A DNA stretch of 64,000 bases, from contig MOWL01000069.1 in NCBI GenBank assembly GCA_002110485.1, positions 1,087,456 through 1,151,455 of the forward strand, given 5' to 3'. The notes beneath the pieces were generated by a model, which worked only from the letters and a program-made list of their open reading frames with translations, did no database searches and was not told the DNA's origin. Made by a program: the position numbers and the translations under genes. This document shows, one piece after another, positions 33,703-46,865 of this stretch; the first letter of the stretch is position 1; each line of letters begins with the position of its first letter. Source of the stretch: Emergomyces orientalis. Taxonomy: Eukaryota > Ascomycota > Eurotiomycetes > Onygenales > Ajellomycetaceae.

Positions 33703-36700
33703 TGGGAATCTGCAAACGCTCCATCACGGGCATTTTGGCAAATAAGAATAACGATGATCCCTGGACAACGTCAAGGACCCAAGCAGGGCGGAAATGTGAT
33801 ATGGGGCGTAAATGTGACCGATCGATACAGGCCGCGGACGATCGTTGACAGGTCTCACTGGCATACTCAGGAATAAAGCTGCTCTCCTTTTCCTTGATCT
33901 CTTCAGCGCTATTCTCCTGTCAATAACTCTGCCGCAAAAAGCATATGGAGGGTGGCTAATATATATTAATAATTATTGATTTAGTTTTCGCGGCGTGGGT
34001 TTGTTTGTAATTGTGGATAGGTGTGTCGGAAAGCTTCACAGACGAGTAGAACCGAGTAGGGAGCATTCCACAACTAGGTCCAAACTTCTGCAAATGTGAG
34101 GGCAATCATAAGTTTCGTAACGAAGCATCGTTTTTCTGCCGCCCTGAGACTGAAAAGGCCCCTGAACGTGATGGCGTCGGAGACATAAACAGCAGAAATA
34201 ATGGTGATCAGCCTCAGTCCTGGCCCCCTGAATATTTATATTTTGTTAACTTTTTCAGCAAATAATTCATCCAGAAAGCTCGAGAGGAAAAAATACAGTG
34301 GAATAAGTCCAATCAACCACCAACACTAACAGGTCAACGCCTCAATCCTCTGATTTTGTCAACCTGCAGCCTCTCATTTGTAATTTTTCCACTAGGCGAT
34401 GTTTAACTCTTGGCTAGTTCGCACTAAATCCCGGAAACAGGGCACTGGAACGCGGACGAAGAAGTCCGAATTCGACGACACCTCCCGCTAAATGAGACCA
34501 TTTCTTCCTCAGAATCAAAGGCGGCAAGTGCTGATGTGTGGGATACGCAAAATATTTAGACTTTTATATTTCCACGGGTATGATGAATTCGATATTTAAT
34601 ATTTACTCTGCGTTCTGGTCAAACATTTTGGAGGATTATCCCATTTGTAAGTGAAGAGTGGGACATCTCGAATAGCAAAGAAACGCTTATACGAATTCGC
34701 TATTTCGATGTATACCACCCTTTAGGGTTATAGGTATTTGGCGTACTCGAATTGACTACTGAGTAGATTGAGTATCGATTTAAGATACGTCACCATAATA
34801 TTCTGTAAGAACCTAATGACGCAAATAATGGTATAGTTGTCGTAGTTCCGATGATTATTTGTCCCGCCTACTATTGTTGCAAGTCTCAGTTGACAAGTTA
34901 AACAATTTTTCTGGGGCTTCGCTACGTACGCTGTGTACATCTGGGTTCCAGCTCTCGTCTCCCTGTTATCCCCACCTACTTGACACTACTGTCAGCGGCT
35001 CACCTACCCGTTCCCGAAAACTCAATAATCAAACTGCCTAAGTGGACCTTCACGTTGGCTCGCCGCGGATTCGCTTTTTGCGGCTTTCAGGGTGCAACAG
35101 ACCGGCTGCCGGTTTTCGAACGACTTGATAGGAGCTCCTGGACAAAAGGAAAACCTGGTTTTGAACGAGCCCGAAGCATCATTTACCATGCAAGTCACAA
35201 GAACGTGCTGGCCCGAAAACCCTTCAACTGCAGGATCCCCACAAAATGTCTTGACCCCAAGGTTCATCCCAAGGTCCACGGAGCCACAAAACCCGAAATT
35301 GGTGCCAAAAGCGCAGCCCGTTTCATTCCCTCCCTGAGCCCTTGTGGAGACTGGTAAACATAGCCTGCGTTGCCAACACCTTACGACAATAAACGACACA
35401 CCAATTGCCAACCTCTCTTCAAAATACGAATGTTCTTGGTGAATGACCGCCCTGCCCGTCTGCATGATCAGCAGAAAAGTGGATTTGTGGACAGATGGTT
35501 CCATCAAGTGCACTCGTTAATTCCGCCCGAGTTAGCGGAATTGTTTCGTTTTTGCATCCCTAGCCGTCAACCGCCAATAAGATATCTGTTCTCTCAGCAC
35601 AGAGTGCTTTGGGCTGCTGTGAGCACCAATCTTGTGCAACGCCTCATCGGACCTGGATGCTGAATCATAGCCTTCACCAGCTGCAAATTTTTCCCAACTC
35701 GCCAAATATTAATTAGATATCAAATAGAGGGCCTAGTTTCCCGCAGAGAAGCGGAAGTTACTCTTCATGAGGTGCTGTTATCGACTTCAAGGCGCCGACG
35801 ATATTGCAAATGCTCAGGTTTTCAGGTGACCTTTTGAGCCATATAAAATACAGAATTCACAGGAAGGAAACCCTGTAGTATAGCTTGCATCTCGAACGGT
35901 ATTCCCCCATAACAATAGCATTATTAATACGAAATATTTAATTCGAGGACACCGTTTGATTAGCGGATGGCGTAGGGTGATGGAGCTCCTCGCGTATTGC
36001 GCAGGGTGGTATTTGTGAAGGTCATTCAATGAAATATGTTGCTATGCCCGAACCTATTATTGATAACTGGTGTCAATGGCTGAAGCAGCTGATATTCAGA
36101 ATCCAACACCTCTCTGGAGTTAACGTTTGGAATGCATGGCTTTTCCAGACTTGGTGCGAGATGATGAGGAGCACATGATCTGATAATACGGTGGCTGGGG
36201 TCATGAACAGCCATCGCCTGAAACCAATCATAAAGAATCGCAATGTTTCCTAGTCTTGGTATGTGTGGAGAAATAATTCTGTCATTTGCCAGCCATCGCG
36301 GTAATGCTCATGTTTTGAGCAGCGGACAGCAAACGGTGTTAGTTATATAGCTCCTGTCTGCTGGCTTTTCGAGAGCCAAACGTGCCACTGCCGCAACGGG
36401 TTTGTGTCATCAGTGTGTCAACGCCATCAAATCATTGTCGATACAGACCAACTGGAACAATGCATGGGGCAAGCTTGAGAAAGAGTGAAGACATTTACAA
36501 GATCAAATTTCGGGATCGTTTCAAGAGGTTGCGAGGCTGAGCGTGATTACAATATAACTCACCGATTGCTGCTGCATATTAAAAAATAAAATAGAAGAGT
36601 ATTTAAGCCAGTGATTTTTATTCCCCTGTTTATTCATGTCGACCCACACCCATTCTTTAGCTCTTCGCTCCTGGTGGCAAGGATACAAAAGGTATTAACA

Positions 36701-39700
36701 GTATTATTGGGTATAAGAAAACATCTCTCGCACAATATCGCCATGCGGGAACTAATCTTCGAATCCGGCCTCCTCCTTTTTGGGGAATGAGCGATGTCGC
36801 AGTGATGGGCTTCGTGAAAGCGATTCTCGCATGTCAGCGGAGGAGTATCTATGGACAGCTAGCAGCTAGGTCCCGAGTATTTATCCTTGAGGGTCAAGTA
36901 GATGGAGCTGTCCGTTCTTTGTAGCGTCTCAACCAGCCATGGGACTATTAATGCCCACGGTTTCATGTGGGACCCGATCGATTCCACGAGTTTGGGGCCG
37001 TACTATGAAAATTAATAAATATTATTGATAACTACGGAGTACCAGTGGTAGTAAACGTGGTACCCGTATCTAATACAAAGCTCGCAGCGGGGCTCTCCCG
37101 GAAGGCAGACAAAAACTCAAAACCACCGGGAAGAACTCCCATCATCAAGGATCCTGATACATTTCAAGCATAACATTTAGTCCTCTTGAAATGAAAGACT
37201 GTCCCGCATACATTCCAAGAGCTGGGGGTCTTGTCATAACCATTCTTGAAATTGGTTGCCAACTCCCCTAGGCTGATAATTGAAACTCTAACATCAACGA
37301 TTTTCCTTGGAGCCACCACTCTCAATCAAAATTCTAACCGACTTGCGTGCTTGTTAGTGTGTGCTTACCTGGCTTATCACCAGAGAAACAGCAGTCTCGA
37401 AACCATTGCGCCAACTCAAGTTGTTGTCATGACCTGGTGTGATTGGCTGTATAAGACCGATAACAGCGCTGGATTGAAGATCAATTTGGGGGAATTTCTG
37501 CTCTGGCTGTTTCTGAATGGTGAGTTTCCTTGTCTCCTCTACCCAAGTTGACCAGTAGTAGAGGCAAGAGACTCGTCGACCGTCATGCCCAACTGGCGCC
37601 TGATACCAGTTCCTTGGGTTCCGCTACCGTTTCCACCAGTCCTGGGCCTCCAGGCCTAGGTGATAGTACCACTATCAGTCCTTTGAAGAGCTCATCATTC
37701 ACCCATTCACGAAATTTCTAAACATGGTTTTGAATTTCGTGGGCGGTCATAGGTAAAGGATTGTTGGCATTTACACCGCCTACCCAGCGAATTACAACTA
37801 CCGCTAAAAGTAAATATTCAGAACGAGGCATAATCAATCGTACACTGCATGACCCTCTATGCAAAAAGATGAGCACAACACTCTTTCTCAATGTTCAACT
37901 CTGATAAGATGCGTCGGGCTTTGGACTACTCCTCACAGCATGGCAGATATGTACTATATATACAAGCATATTGCTAATGCGGCTCTTTGAAGATTATAAC
38001 AACTTCATGGCAGCTCTAGATTCACAACTGCGATATAACTACCGCTTGCTCAAGGCCATCCACTATTTAATAGTCGCTATACAAGTAGAAGGTTCTTGGA
38101 AAAAGGTGTTGAAATATAAAGTAATGTTGAATTTTGGTAATAGTATTGGATATGTAAAAAGTAGTATAACTATGTCTGATATCTGATGAAATTGATAGTT
38201 GAGCATGAGAATCATTGACCTGCTAATACTTTTGTATGTAGGCCACGTATGGAGTCTATGTCATGCTTATCTACCTAGGTATTTGCTTTAGATTAGCTAG
38301 GTAGTAGTGTAATTCATTGGGAAGCGTTTTTGAAATGCTTTGCATGATAGTTGGTGTTTCCTGGTTTCAAGACTCGTGTGTCCAGGTGCTTATTTCGAGG
38401 GCATGTCGTTGTCCCATGAAGTTGGCACCAGAATAGAGACGGTTAGGCGAGTGTGGGGTAACGTTGAAGAATTTCAATATCGCCCAAAACTGAAAAGTTA
38501 ACTGGGTGCTTCTAATAATGGTTTATCAGAATTCGTAGGCGTGGGTGACATGGATTATTCGAATCAGGACTCCAGGTATTTTTATAATTCATCAATCTTC
38601 TCCAGTCAGCCTTGAGACGGAAAAAGCAAAGGGGCATCATTGATTTTAGGCCTGGCTGACAGGAACGGTTTTGCTGTCAGTGCACAACTTGCATTATCTA
38701 CAGACTTATATTGACTGCACTGCATGAAGAATGCACTCGAAGGTTTGCTCTTCTGTCATTTCATGAATTGTCATTATACTGTGTAAGAATCAACCACTGT
38801 TCTCGAGGTATGTGCCAAATAAAATTGGATCACCGCAACGCGTCAAGATACAGGTACTTCGTGGCAGAACCATTTTGCCCTGCATGTACCAGTACAACCT
38901 TTTTTTCGGGTGCAAGTAATTTTCCCCTTCGTTCTTATTAGCGGCTGCTGCCAATGATAAGAGCATTGGACAGAATATGGCTATGCGAAGCACCCCCAGA
39001 TCCGTCCTCCGGCGGGCGCCGCACAGCTAGCGGGTAAGCGAGAAAAGAACAGGATAAGAAACCGAAATAAACCCTGGCAATAATAAATTACTGACCAGTG
39101 ATTCTAGTCTAGGAAATTTAGACGGCGGGTCGTAGCGAATAACAACAAATGATTTACAGGCAGATGTTGGCTAACGACAAGAATATTATCCTAAGGAAGG
39201 TCAAAGTACCAGGAACCTGCATGGCCAATCTTGCATCATTGACGGCGGTCAAGTCACTCCCTAACAACTTGACAAGCCCCAAAACTGGTGTGGGTCACTG
39301 GCAAAACAGCTGGGATGCACCGTCAAAGGATAAAAGCGACGGACTGTGCAACGATCTTTCAGCGGAAGCCATTCGCACCAATTTCCTGGAGGCTTTAAGC
39401 TCTGTGCCCAATTGCCGGCCTCCGGTGCTCATCCTAGCGCATTTGTAGGGTCCACTATCACGCCCCTCAACCATTCTCGTGGGCACGCTTCCATGCATCT
39501 GTAGCCCATTATCTGAGGCTTAGGCGCTGTTTTTTTTCATGTCTGGCTTTCGCTCTCGCCAAGGGCATTGTTTCTCACCAAGCCATCCTTCCGTGGTCCC
39601 CGGTCCGTTGGCCCAAGCCTGTATTAGCTTTTGTTACGAGCCTATAACTAGGCATGTTTGATCCAGCGCGTTGATGACTTAACTGGAGTGATTGTCCGCC

Positions 39701-40283
39701 TCTCCTTATTTTATTGACTTTCAGGTTCCCCCAGCCTGTCCTTTCTTTTCTTTTTTGATGATTGACCACTTGAAGATTTCCATTTCCAAAGATCCAACTT
39801 TTTCTTCTTCTTCTTCTTCTTCTTCTAAAGAAATTTACCTGCCCCCGTTGTTGATTCTCCCCATACGTTCTTCATGCAGTGGTGGAGAGCTACCCCATAT
39901 CTCTGAGCTGCCGCTCCATTTGACACCCTCACACCTTCTATTTTCTTTGGATCCGTGAACATTTGCTCTCAATATCTTCCCAATCTGTTAGTCTAAAGAG
40001 TCCTAGTTTTTCTGGGAAGTAATTTCGTACGGCAGCAGCCTTCGAAGCCTTCATCGTGGCTGCTCTAGGCATCCGGAATATTCCCCAAACCCGCCTCGAC
40101 TACACAAGGGCTACATCAGCACAAGCCCGTGACCACAGCTTTAACGGATTTTATCAAAGCCATAATCAGTTGCCCTCCCTCTCCTATCTTCGACCGTCTG
40201 AGAGCCGGAGTACTCAGGAGGGAGGGAAGGATCGTCCATGTTCCGCTCCACGAAAGCGATCCCTCGGTGGAGAGCAGGAGCTT
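33703..40283. other. gene desert, right part, and bZIP leader
   Basis: About 6.6 kb with no gene I can support. The 163-codon minus frame at 35022-35513 and its plus-strand partner have no recognisable motif. The last few hundred bases, with a (TTC)n run at 39802-39826 and pyrimidine-rich stretches, look like the promoter and leader of the bZIP gene. No tRNA-like structure was noticed. Confidence 0.5.
39802..39826. repeat. (TTC)n microsatellite
   Basis: About 8 TTC units in the presumed leader or promoter of the bZIP gene. Confidence 0.9.
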
Positions 40284-41789
40284 ATGTCGAAACGGCCACA
40301 TGCATCAGATTTTCCGTCCGGCAGTCCCTCCCGCCGCGTACGCAAAACTGTCGCGACCACCGAATTATCCCCCCGGAGCCGGAATGATGGAATTGTTGAA
40401 CCCCTAGAACCAAAAGTAACTAGGGACAATGGCCCTGCAGCGCCGACAGGGAAGACGGGTTCCCCAGATCCGGCATGGCGAACGCCGACAACTCGCTCCA
40501 TAGGGATGCATGCTATCCTTAACCCTTCTCACAGCTTGGCTTTGGGACCCTCTCCGCACCAGGGGAATCGCGATATCCTAGGACCCACGCCATCGACATC
40601 CCCCTCTCCATCTAATCCGCAAGCCACACCATCTCCTGTGGGTTTAACCCCTCAATCGGACCGTTCCGCATCCCAACATGATCGTACGATGTATTCTCCT
40701 CTACCTCAACGTCATATACTTACCGCAAAATCTCCTGGAGTGCGTGCTTCAAGTATTGGGGCTGGCTACACTCCTGTCCGCGGAACTATGACAGTGGAAC
40801 ACACTCCATTCCTTCCTATGCAACAGCCGTATGGAGATCCTATTATACGATCAACAATGGAAGCCCCACCGCCAATGCGATATTCCCTATCTCACCCAGC
40901 CGCCCCCCTGACTTCGCTCCCCATCGACCCACGTCCGACAACCGGACGACAAGGATCTGCGTCACAAATTATAGCTCCAGGTACATCTCATAATGTATAC
41001 AGTCCATTAATCCAAGGTTCGCATGTTACCGCATCAACCAATTTGCTTCAACAGCCGGTTACCTCTCTACCCCAGCCTGCAGGAGCACCATTTACTGGTG
41101 AAGAAAGCCGGAGTAGAACACCACATGAGAGCGGGTCTAGTTACACATTTGTAGGCGGACAAAAAAAGTTTGCTTCACCCCGGGATATTCAGTCACGACT
41201 GAGCGTCCCAGTGGATTTTGATTCCGGGTCACGAAAGGCAGCTGAGAAACGGCTAAAGAATAGCGATGCTTCTAAACGATTCAGGGAGAGGAAAAAGGTA
41301 AATGAGAAGGAAATGAAACAGGAAGTGGAAAGACAGAAGGATGATATTAAATTCTTGACCGAAGAGAGAGACTTCTACCGTGCGGAACGGGACTTTTTCA
41401 GAACCCTGTATGACAGAGATATTGGTTTGCATCGTATACCGCCGCGACCCACGTCTCCCCGGTTCCGTCAATCATCCGCCCCAGTCTCTGAATCGGAAAG
41501 CGAACCGCCATTGCATGAACGACTGGAACGACCAGGCGGTGAGAGACATGTGCGCCAGAGGACAAGTTCTGCGCCGACTAGGCTGCCTTTACCTCCCATG
41601 TCACCCGCTCAATCTAACCCGTACCCGACCTCATGGAGCACATCAGCTTCAGGTACGCCCATCTCTCAAGCGACGCGATCAGGTCCGCAGTCCCAATACC
41701 CTCCGACGTGCGTTCCTCCAGAAGCTTCCTTACCTCCTTTACAATCCCCGAGAGAACCGCAAGACATGAGCTGGAATCCTGGCCCTTAG
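40284..41789 (+). CDS. bZIP transcription factor
   Basis: From the first in-frame ATG at 40284 (MSKRPHASDF) the protein is 501 aa. The same frame is open without an ATG back to 40023, so 75 or more residues could be supplied by an upstream exon or a different start. Most of the protein is disordered and Pro/Ser/Thr/Gln-rich. The DNA-binding basic region lies near residues 315-340: RKAAEKRLKNSDASKRFRER, fitting N-x-x-A-S-x-R-F-R. A coiled coil follows (NEKEMKQEVERQKDDIKFLT then EERDFYRAERDFFRTLYDRD), with few leucines at the usual heptad positions. Such proteins bind DNA as dimers in the nucleus. The ERDFYRAER type of zipper occurs in uncharacterised filamentous-fungal bZIPs; I cannot name the regulon. 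Confidence 0.85.
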   Translation: MSKRPHASDFPSGSPSRRVRKTVATTELSPRSRNDGIVEPLEPKVTRDNGPAAPTGKTGSPDPAWRTPTTRSIGMHAILNPSHSLALGPSPHQGNRDILGPTPSTSPSPSNPQATPSPVGLTPQSDRSASQHDRTMYSPLPQRHILTAKSPGVRASSIGAGYTPVRGTMTVEHTPFLPMQQPYGDPIIRSTMEAPPPMRYSLSHPAAPLTSLPIDPRPTTGRQGSASQIIAPGTSHNVYSPLIQGSHVTASTNLLQQPVTSLPQPAGAPFTGEESRSRTPHESGSSYTFVGGQKKFASPRDIQSRLSVPVDFDSGSRKAAEKRLKNSDASKRFRERKKVNEKEMKQEVERQKDDIKFLTEERDFYRAERDFFRTLYDRDIGLHRIPPRPTSPRFRQSSAPVSESESEPPLHERLERPGGERHVRQRTSSAPTRLPLPPMSPAQSNPYPTSWSTSASGTPISQATRSGPQSQYPPTCVPPEASLPPLQSPREPQDMSWNPGP

Positions 41790-44657
41790 CTTCAATATAC
41801 ACTAGAATGCGTCTGATCTGCCCAAGACAATGAATGGCGATCTCTTCCCCAATTTCCTCTTTTGTTTGTTTTTGTTTTAAGTTAAATCAACCTTCTCCGA
41901 GGTATTGTAACAGATAAATGCTGCTTTGTTGTACCTTTTATGTTTTGCAGTTTTCTACATCGCAATCCCAAAGGCATATATATACTACGGTAAGATGAGG
42001 GCAACCTCGGGACGGACGGGAGGCGTCTAACTCACATTTTTATTCCACATTTTTCGTCCCTTTTCATTTCTTTTCCTCTTACCTCTCATTCCAGCTCTCC
42101 TTCTACACTCATTTACCAGTCACTTCCGGGTTTTAAATGACCCTCCAATATCAACTATAACCGCCACTCGGCCTTGTCACACCCCCTGTGTTAAATTCTC
42201 TTCATTCGGTCTCCATTGGCGTGCATCGGGTCCAGAGGTGTTGAGGGCCACGATTTTCTATTTCTTTCTTTTGTTCCGGTGTATCATGCAGATGGCAGTG
42301 GTGTTAGGCTTTTAGGCCTCTCGTTTTGTATGAGGTTATTTTTCTTTTTTCATTTTCAGTCTGGGTAATGGACACAAGCCATTCCCACTGTCCCAACGTT
42401 TTTGTTATCTTTCTTTCGACATTACTCGTATTGATACCCTGGGAGGCATAAATGATTTGCTTCCGCGAACATAGTCCCCTTTGTTTGTGTTTCCTGCTAT
42501 ATTTTATATTTCTTTTGTACCCTGATTTTTCCCTTCGAACTGTTTCGCCACTATCCGCTCCATTTTTACCTCCCCATGGCTTACTTTCATTTCTTCTTTT
42601 TGTAAACCTTTTCACACCTCGTTTTCCTTCCAGCCTCGTCTCATTGTACTTTAATCGCGATGTGTGGCTTTTTCTTGGAGTCTTTATTGTTGGCATAGAC
42701 TGGACGGCGAATTTGGAGATTTCCCTTGTTCTGTTTCACACGCGTATGTTGTTTCTTTGCACCGATTGATATTCCTGTCTACTTTTTCTTTCGGGGATTG
42801 GATACGAAGGTCAACATACACATTTTAATATATTGACTTTCAATCTTACCTTTCCCCATCAGAATTACGGGCTTCTTTATCACCGAGCCGAATCCTATCA
42901 CCGGGAGATCATAGTTTTCTCCATTACATCTATACGACCTTGTCATTCGTTGCTCTGTACCGATCTTTCCTCACCGTCTCGAGGCCATTCCGATTTCCTT
43001 TCTGTCACTTATTATATTCCCTTCATCCCCCTAGTTTCCCACAATTCTGCCATATGTTTTACCAATAAATTGAAGGATGTTTGCATATATTAAATAGCTG
43101 ACATTTTCTTCCTTTTTCATTTCCTTTGGCTGCAAGTATTTTCTTTTTCTTTTTCTTTACCAGTATATCCATGTACACGTAAAATACATGTCCATCGACA
43201 ATCTATTTCCGAAACGAGCTCAAGATGCCTGAAACAAAAAGGAAATTGAGTGGGGGGGGCAAGTGAAATGCACAGAGATTAAAAACTAAATGAGCCAGTT
43301 AAACTGAACTGCCTAGTAACTGCGTCACGTACCCCCCTAACCTTTTAAGTCTCCCCTTTTTGTCCCACGCATTTTCAGACCTTGATATCACCTGACCGAC
43401 ACTGCATGCGCGAAATGCGCCGACCGCGTCCTTGTCTTGCAGATAAGCAGTACCAGCCCTGGCCAATCGGGAATCCTCCTGCAGCCTCAGGCGGGCGATT
43501 TTGCTTTTGCCCTTTTTGGCATGATTAATTAGGGTTAAGTGCGGTCAGGTGACATATATGTTGATGATCCTTGCCAAGACTTTTTAGCAAGAATCTTAGG
43601 CTAGTCTGATTTTAGACTAGCGTTATATATCCGGTGGGTTGGACCTCCGATTGGCGTTTTTAGAGCTTAGATAAGCCAGTTTCGGTTGTGGGTTTCATGA
43701 TCCCGAACCCACTTAACCTTGAACAAATTCAACCCCGCCGTGTTGGCGTGGAGCGCTGATATTAGTCTCTCTGATTTATTGTTATCCTTTTCGCACCTCG
43801 TTACTGCGCGGGGGGGGTTTTGCTGTGGAATTCTCGAGAAGAATTGTTTACTCGACCATTCATTCAGAGCCGTATATTTGGGCAAAACAGGATTGGCACC
43901 ATTACATCCGGCTGCTTTGCTGGTAGCGTTACATATAACGAGTCCCTCATTTCCCACGGCATTTCCCTTTCTTGCATCTCTGCTTGATATGCTGCATCCG
44001 TTTGTCTATTCCACGTCTCCTGGTTCTGGACATTAATAGCATCGGATCAAACTTTCAGCGCCTTTGCATATATGATGCGCCTTGTGGCCCAGAGAAAGTC
44101 CTCGCATTTCTGATCATCTCTTCGTTTCACTGTGAAATCCCCTTCTGTTTGATTGGCCATCCTCAATAACCACCCTCCCAAAAACTACTGGTTTCACCTT
44201 ACTCGGATTATTGATTGTCATATAAAAATCCCCCACGACAGAAACCGTTGGAAGGCTACTAAATCACATGACTCCCTTACCTCTCCGTTGTAGCGGCACC
44301 ACTGCAACCACTCAAACACGCATGTGAGGCTGACATTGGTGCAAAAGCCACCAGAGGTTATACAACAGATTCCTCAACGACAGCAAGATTGGCCTTTTAT
44401 TACTGCGTTGGTTTATGTTGAGCTTTTCTTCTTGTTTGTTTCTTTCTAGCCTTTTGTTCTATCCGTCTCTGCTTTCTTTTTTAAATAAAAAAATTAATTT
44501 AACTTCTTTGGGGCTTCCCAGTTTTCATGGGCGCCGGGTGTACAGATCTCTGTTATTATTGTGATGAATAGTGGATAACAGAGCTTACCATACTCTTTGT
44601 GGTTTATATATGCTGAGAAGGGCCTGGTCTTCCTCTATTCTACGGAATGACTGCGCC
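41790..44657. other. intergenic region, no gene seen
   Basis: About 2.9 kb of pyrimidine-rich sequence between the bZIP stop and the phosphatase start. It has long CTTT/TTTC stretches (about 42050-42800 and 43130-43170). Open frames on both strands are low complexity with no motif. Confidence 0.55.
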
Positions 44658-46312
44658 ATGGTAGAAGTCAACGACCAAACGGCGCTGTTAGCCGTTCGTG
44701 AGCCAGACGAACGAGGGGAACAAGATGTTGGGTCGCGAACATCTGAATCACTTGATATCAGGGAATCTAATGGGCCCCGATGGTCTCTTTTTGACCAAAA
44801 AGACACGAATTCCCCACGGAGGGAACGCTGCGTTACTCTTTCCACTGTTATCAGCTTAATGCTGATATGCGGAGTGTTTATTTATGCATTGTAAGAAATT
44901 AAAGCAATGACGCCATATCTGAATCAATTCGAATACCTGCTGATAATGCATGAAACAGCATTTCCCGTAATTCTGGCCGGGGCCTGGTATGCAGCACAGT
45001 GCAGAATGGATACCAATGTCACCAAGAATACTCTCAACTTTGGGGCCAATATACCCCTTTTTTTTCCCTGAACACTATCTCCGATATCTCGCCACAGGTT
45101 CCCATTGGTTGCACAGTTACTTTCGTTCAAGTCCTCTCAAGACACGGAGCAAGGCATCCAACGGAAAACAAGTCTGCAATCTACTCGCAACTCATTAAGC
45201 GCATCCAGGATCGCACCAAGACCTACGTTGGTGAATTCGCGCTACTAGAAACCTTCAATTATCAACTACAATCCGAAGATCTCACTCCATTTGGGGTGTC
45301 CCAGATGACTGACTCTGGAACTAAATTCTACCGTCGTTATCAGCACCTAACAAAAAAATCCAAAATTTTCATCCGTGCGTCGGGGTCGCCACGAGTAATC
45401 GCCTCAGCCGAAAAATTCATCGACGGCTTCCACCAAGAGAAAGTGTCGGACCCATTTGCAACTGATAAAACCCGCAAACCCTCTGTGGGCGTGATAATCA
45501 GCGAAGAACCAGGATCCAACAATACACTCGACCACAGCAACTGCAACGTATTTGAAGGAACCAAACCAGGTTTAATTGCCCAGGCGCAATTCGCGAAAGT
45601 CTTCGCTTCTCCAATTCTCGACCGCGCCAACTCTCACCTTATCGGCGCGAACCTCGACATCACCGACATCCCCTATTTAATGGACCTCTGCTCCTTTCAC
45701 ACCGTCGCCCTCACCCCAGATGCAAGCACCATTTCTCCCCTCTGCGCCCTCTTCACCGAAGAAGAATGGACACAATATGACTACTATAACACCCTAGGAA
45801 AATACTACGGGCACAGCACCGGCAACCCCCTCGGCGCCAGCCAGGGCGTCGGTTTCGTAAACGAGCTAATATCCCGCCTAACCAACAAACCCGTCATCGA
45901 CTCCACCACCGTCAACCACACTCTAGACTCCGACCCACAAACGTTCCCACTAGACCTGTCCCTTTACGCAGACTTCAGCCACGATAACACCATGATGTCC
46001 ATATTCACGACCCTGGGGCTCTTCAATGGTACGGAGCCACTATCCAACACGACCGCCCACAGTCCTGCGGAGACGAAGGGCTTTTCGGCCGCCTGGACCG
46101 TCCCTTTTGGTGGCAGGGCGTACATTGAGAAGATGGAATGTGATTCGACGCCTGTGGCGAGGGAGCCGCTGGTTCGTGTATTGGTTAATGATCGGGTTGT
46201 GCCGTTGCATGGGTGTAAAGTTGATGCGTTGGGGAGGTGTCGGTTGGAAGACTTTGTGGAAGGGTTGAGCTATGCGAGGGGAGGTGGGGATTGGGAGAGA
46301 TGTTTTATTTGA
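44658..46312 (+). CDS. histidine acid phosphatase / 3-phytase with N-terminal membrane anchor
   Basis: Two exons, 44658-44890 and 44995-46312, give about 516 aa. I chose the ATG at 44658 (good context, GCGCCATGG); another lies at 44610. A polar, charged N-terminus of about 58 residues is followed by one hydrophobic segment (TLSTVISLMLICGVFIYAF), so the protein looks like a type II membrane protein rather than one with a cleaved signal. The mature region starts GYQCHQEYSQLWGQYTPFF, typical of fungal phytases. The catalytic motif LSRHGARHPT is near residue 126 and the proton donor pair is in FSHDNTMMSIFTTLG near residue 407. Several cysteines match the family's disulfides. It hydrolyses phosphate from phytate or other phosphomonoesters outside the cell or in the secretory lumen. 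Confidence 0.9.
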
Positions 46313-46865
46313 TTTGATTTGGTTATTTTTGCTCTTTTAAGCTGTTGATGTAAGGGCCAGGCGGGCCCTGACAGATTCGTTGTCTTTTATTTTACTTTCT
46401 GAAAGTTTTTTTCTTCGTGTTTGCCCTCACGATATAGATGATACTGACGTTTAGGTTAAATCTGCCCCTTCTCCAATTATCGAAACGTCACCACTTCTGT
46501 TTGCCTTCCTAAATTCCGGGATATTCGCACCAACTGAGGGCCTATTGCACCCTAGCCTATGTTTCTCCCCTTTTTTGGTCTTTTCTTGACTTTTTTGAGT
46601 TACTCTCATGTTCATTTTTACGGCCGCACGAATTTACGTTCCAACACGATGATTTGGATAGGTATCCAAACTACACTGCTTATAAAGGTTTTAATGTTAG
46701 ATACAATGATCAATGACGATTTTCTCAAAGGGTTTTCCGAATTAATTCCGATGCAATTCGAACACCCTTCATCCTCCCCCCTGAAGATAACACATAAACT
46801 TTGACGAAAGTTAGATGTGAATGGAGAGAGTTTCTACTCAAAAACTTTTTATAAAGGATTGCACG
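46313..46865. other. intergenic region, phosphatase 3' flank
   Basis: About 550 bp, T-rich, with no gene seen. It ends where the CG-free retroelement block begins. Confidence 0.55.

Noticed and set aside
35022..35513. 163-codon minus-strand frame in the gene desert
   Set aside because: No recognisable motif, and the opposite strand is equally open, as expected from composition.
37389..37721. Possible decayed enzyme fragment (short blocks on both strands)
   Set aside because: Blocks such as REWVNDELFKG on the minus strand look protein-like but I could not place them in a family with consistent order.
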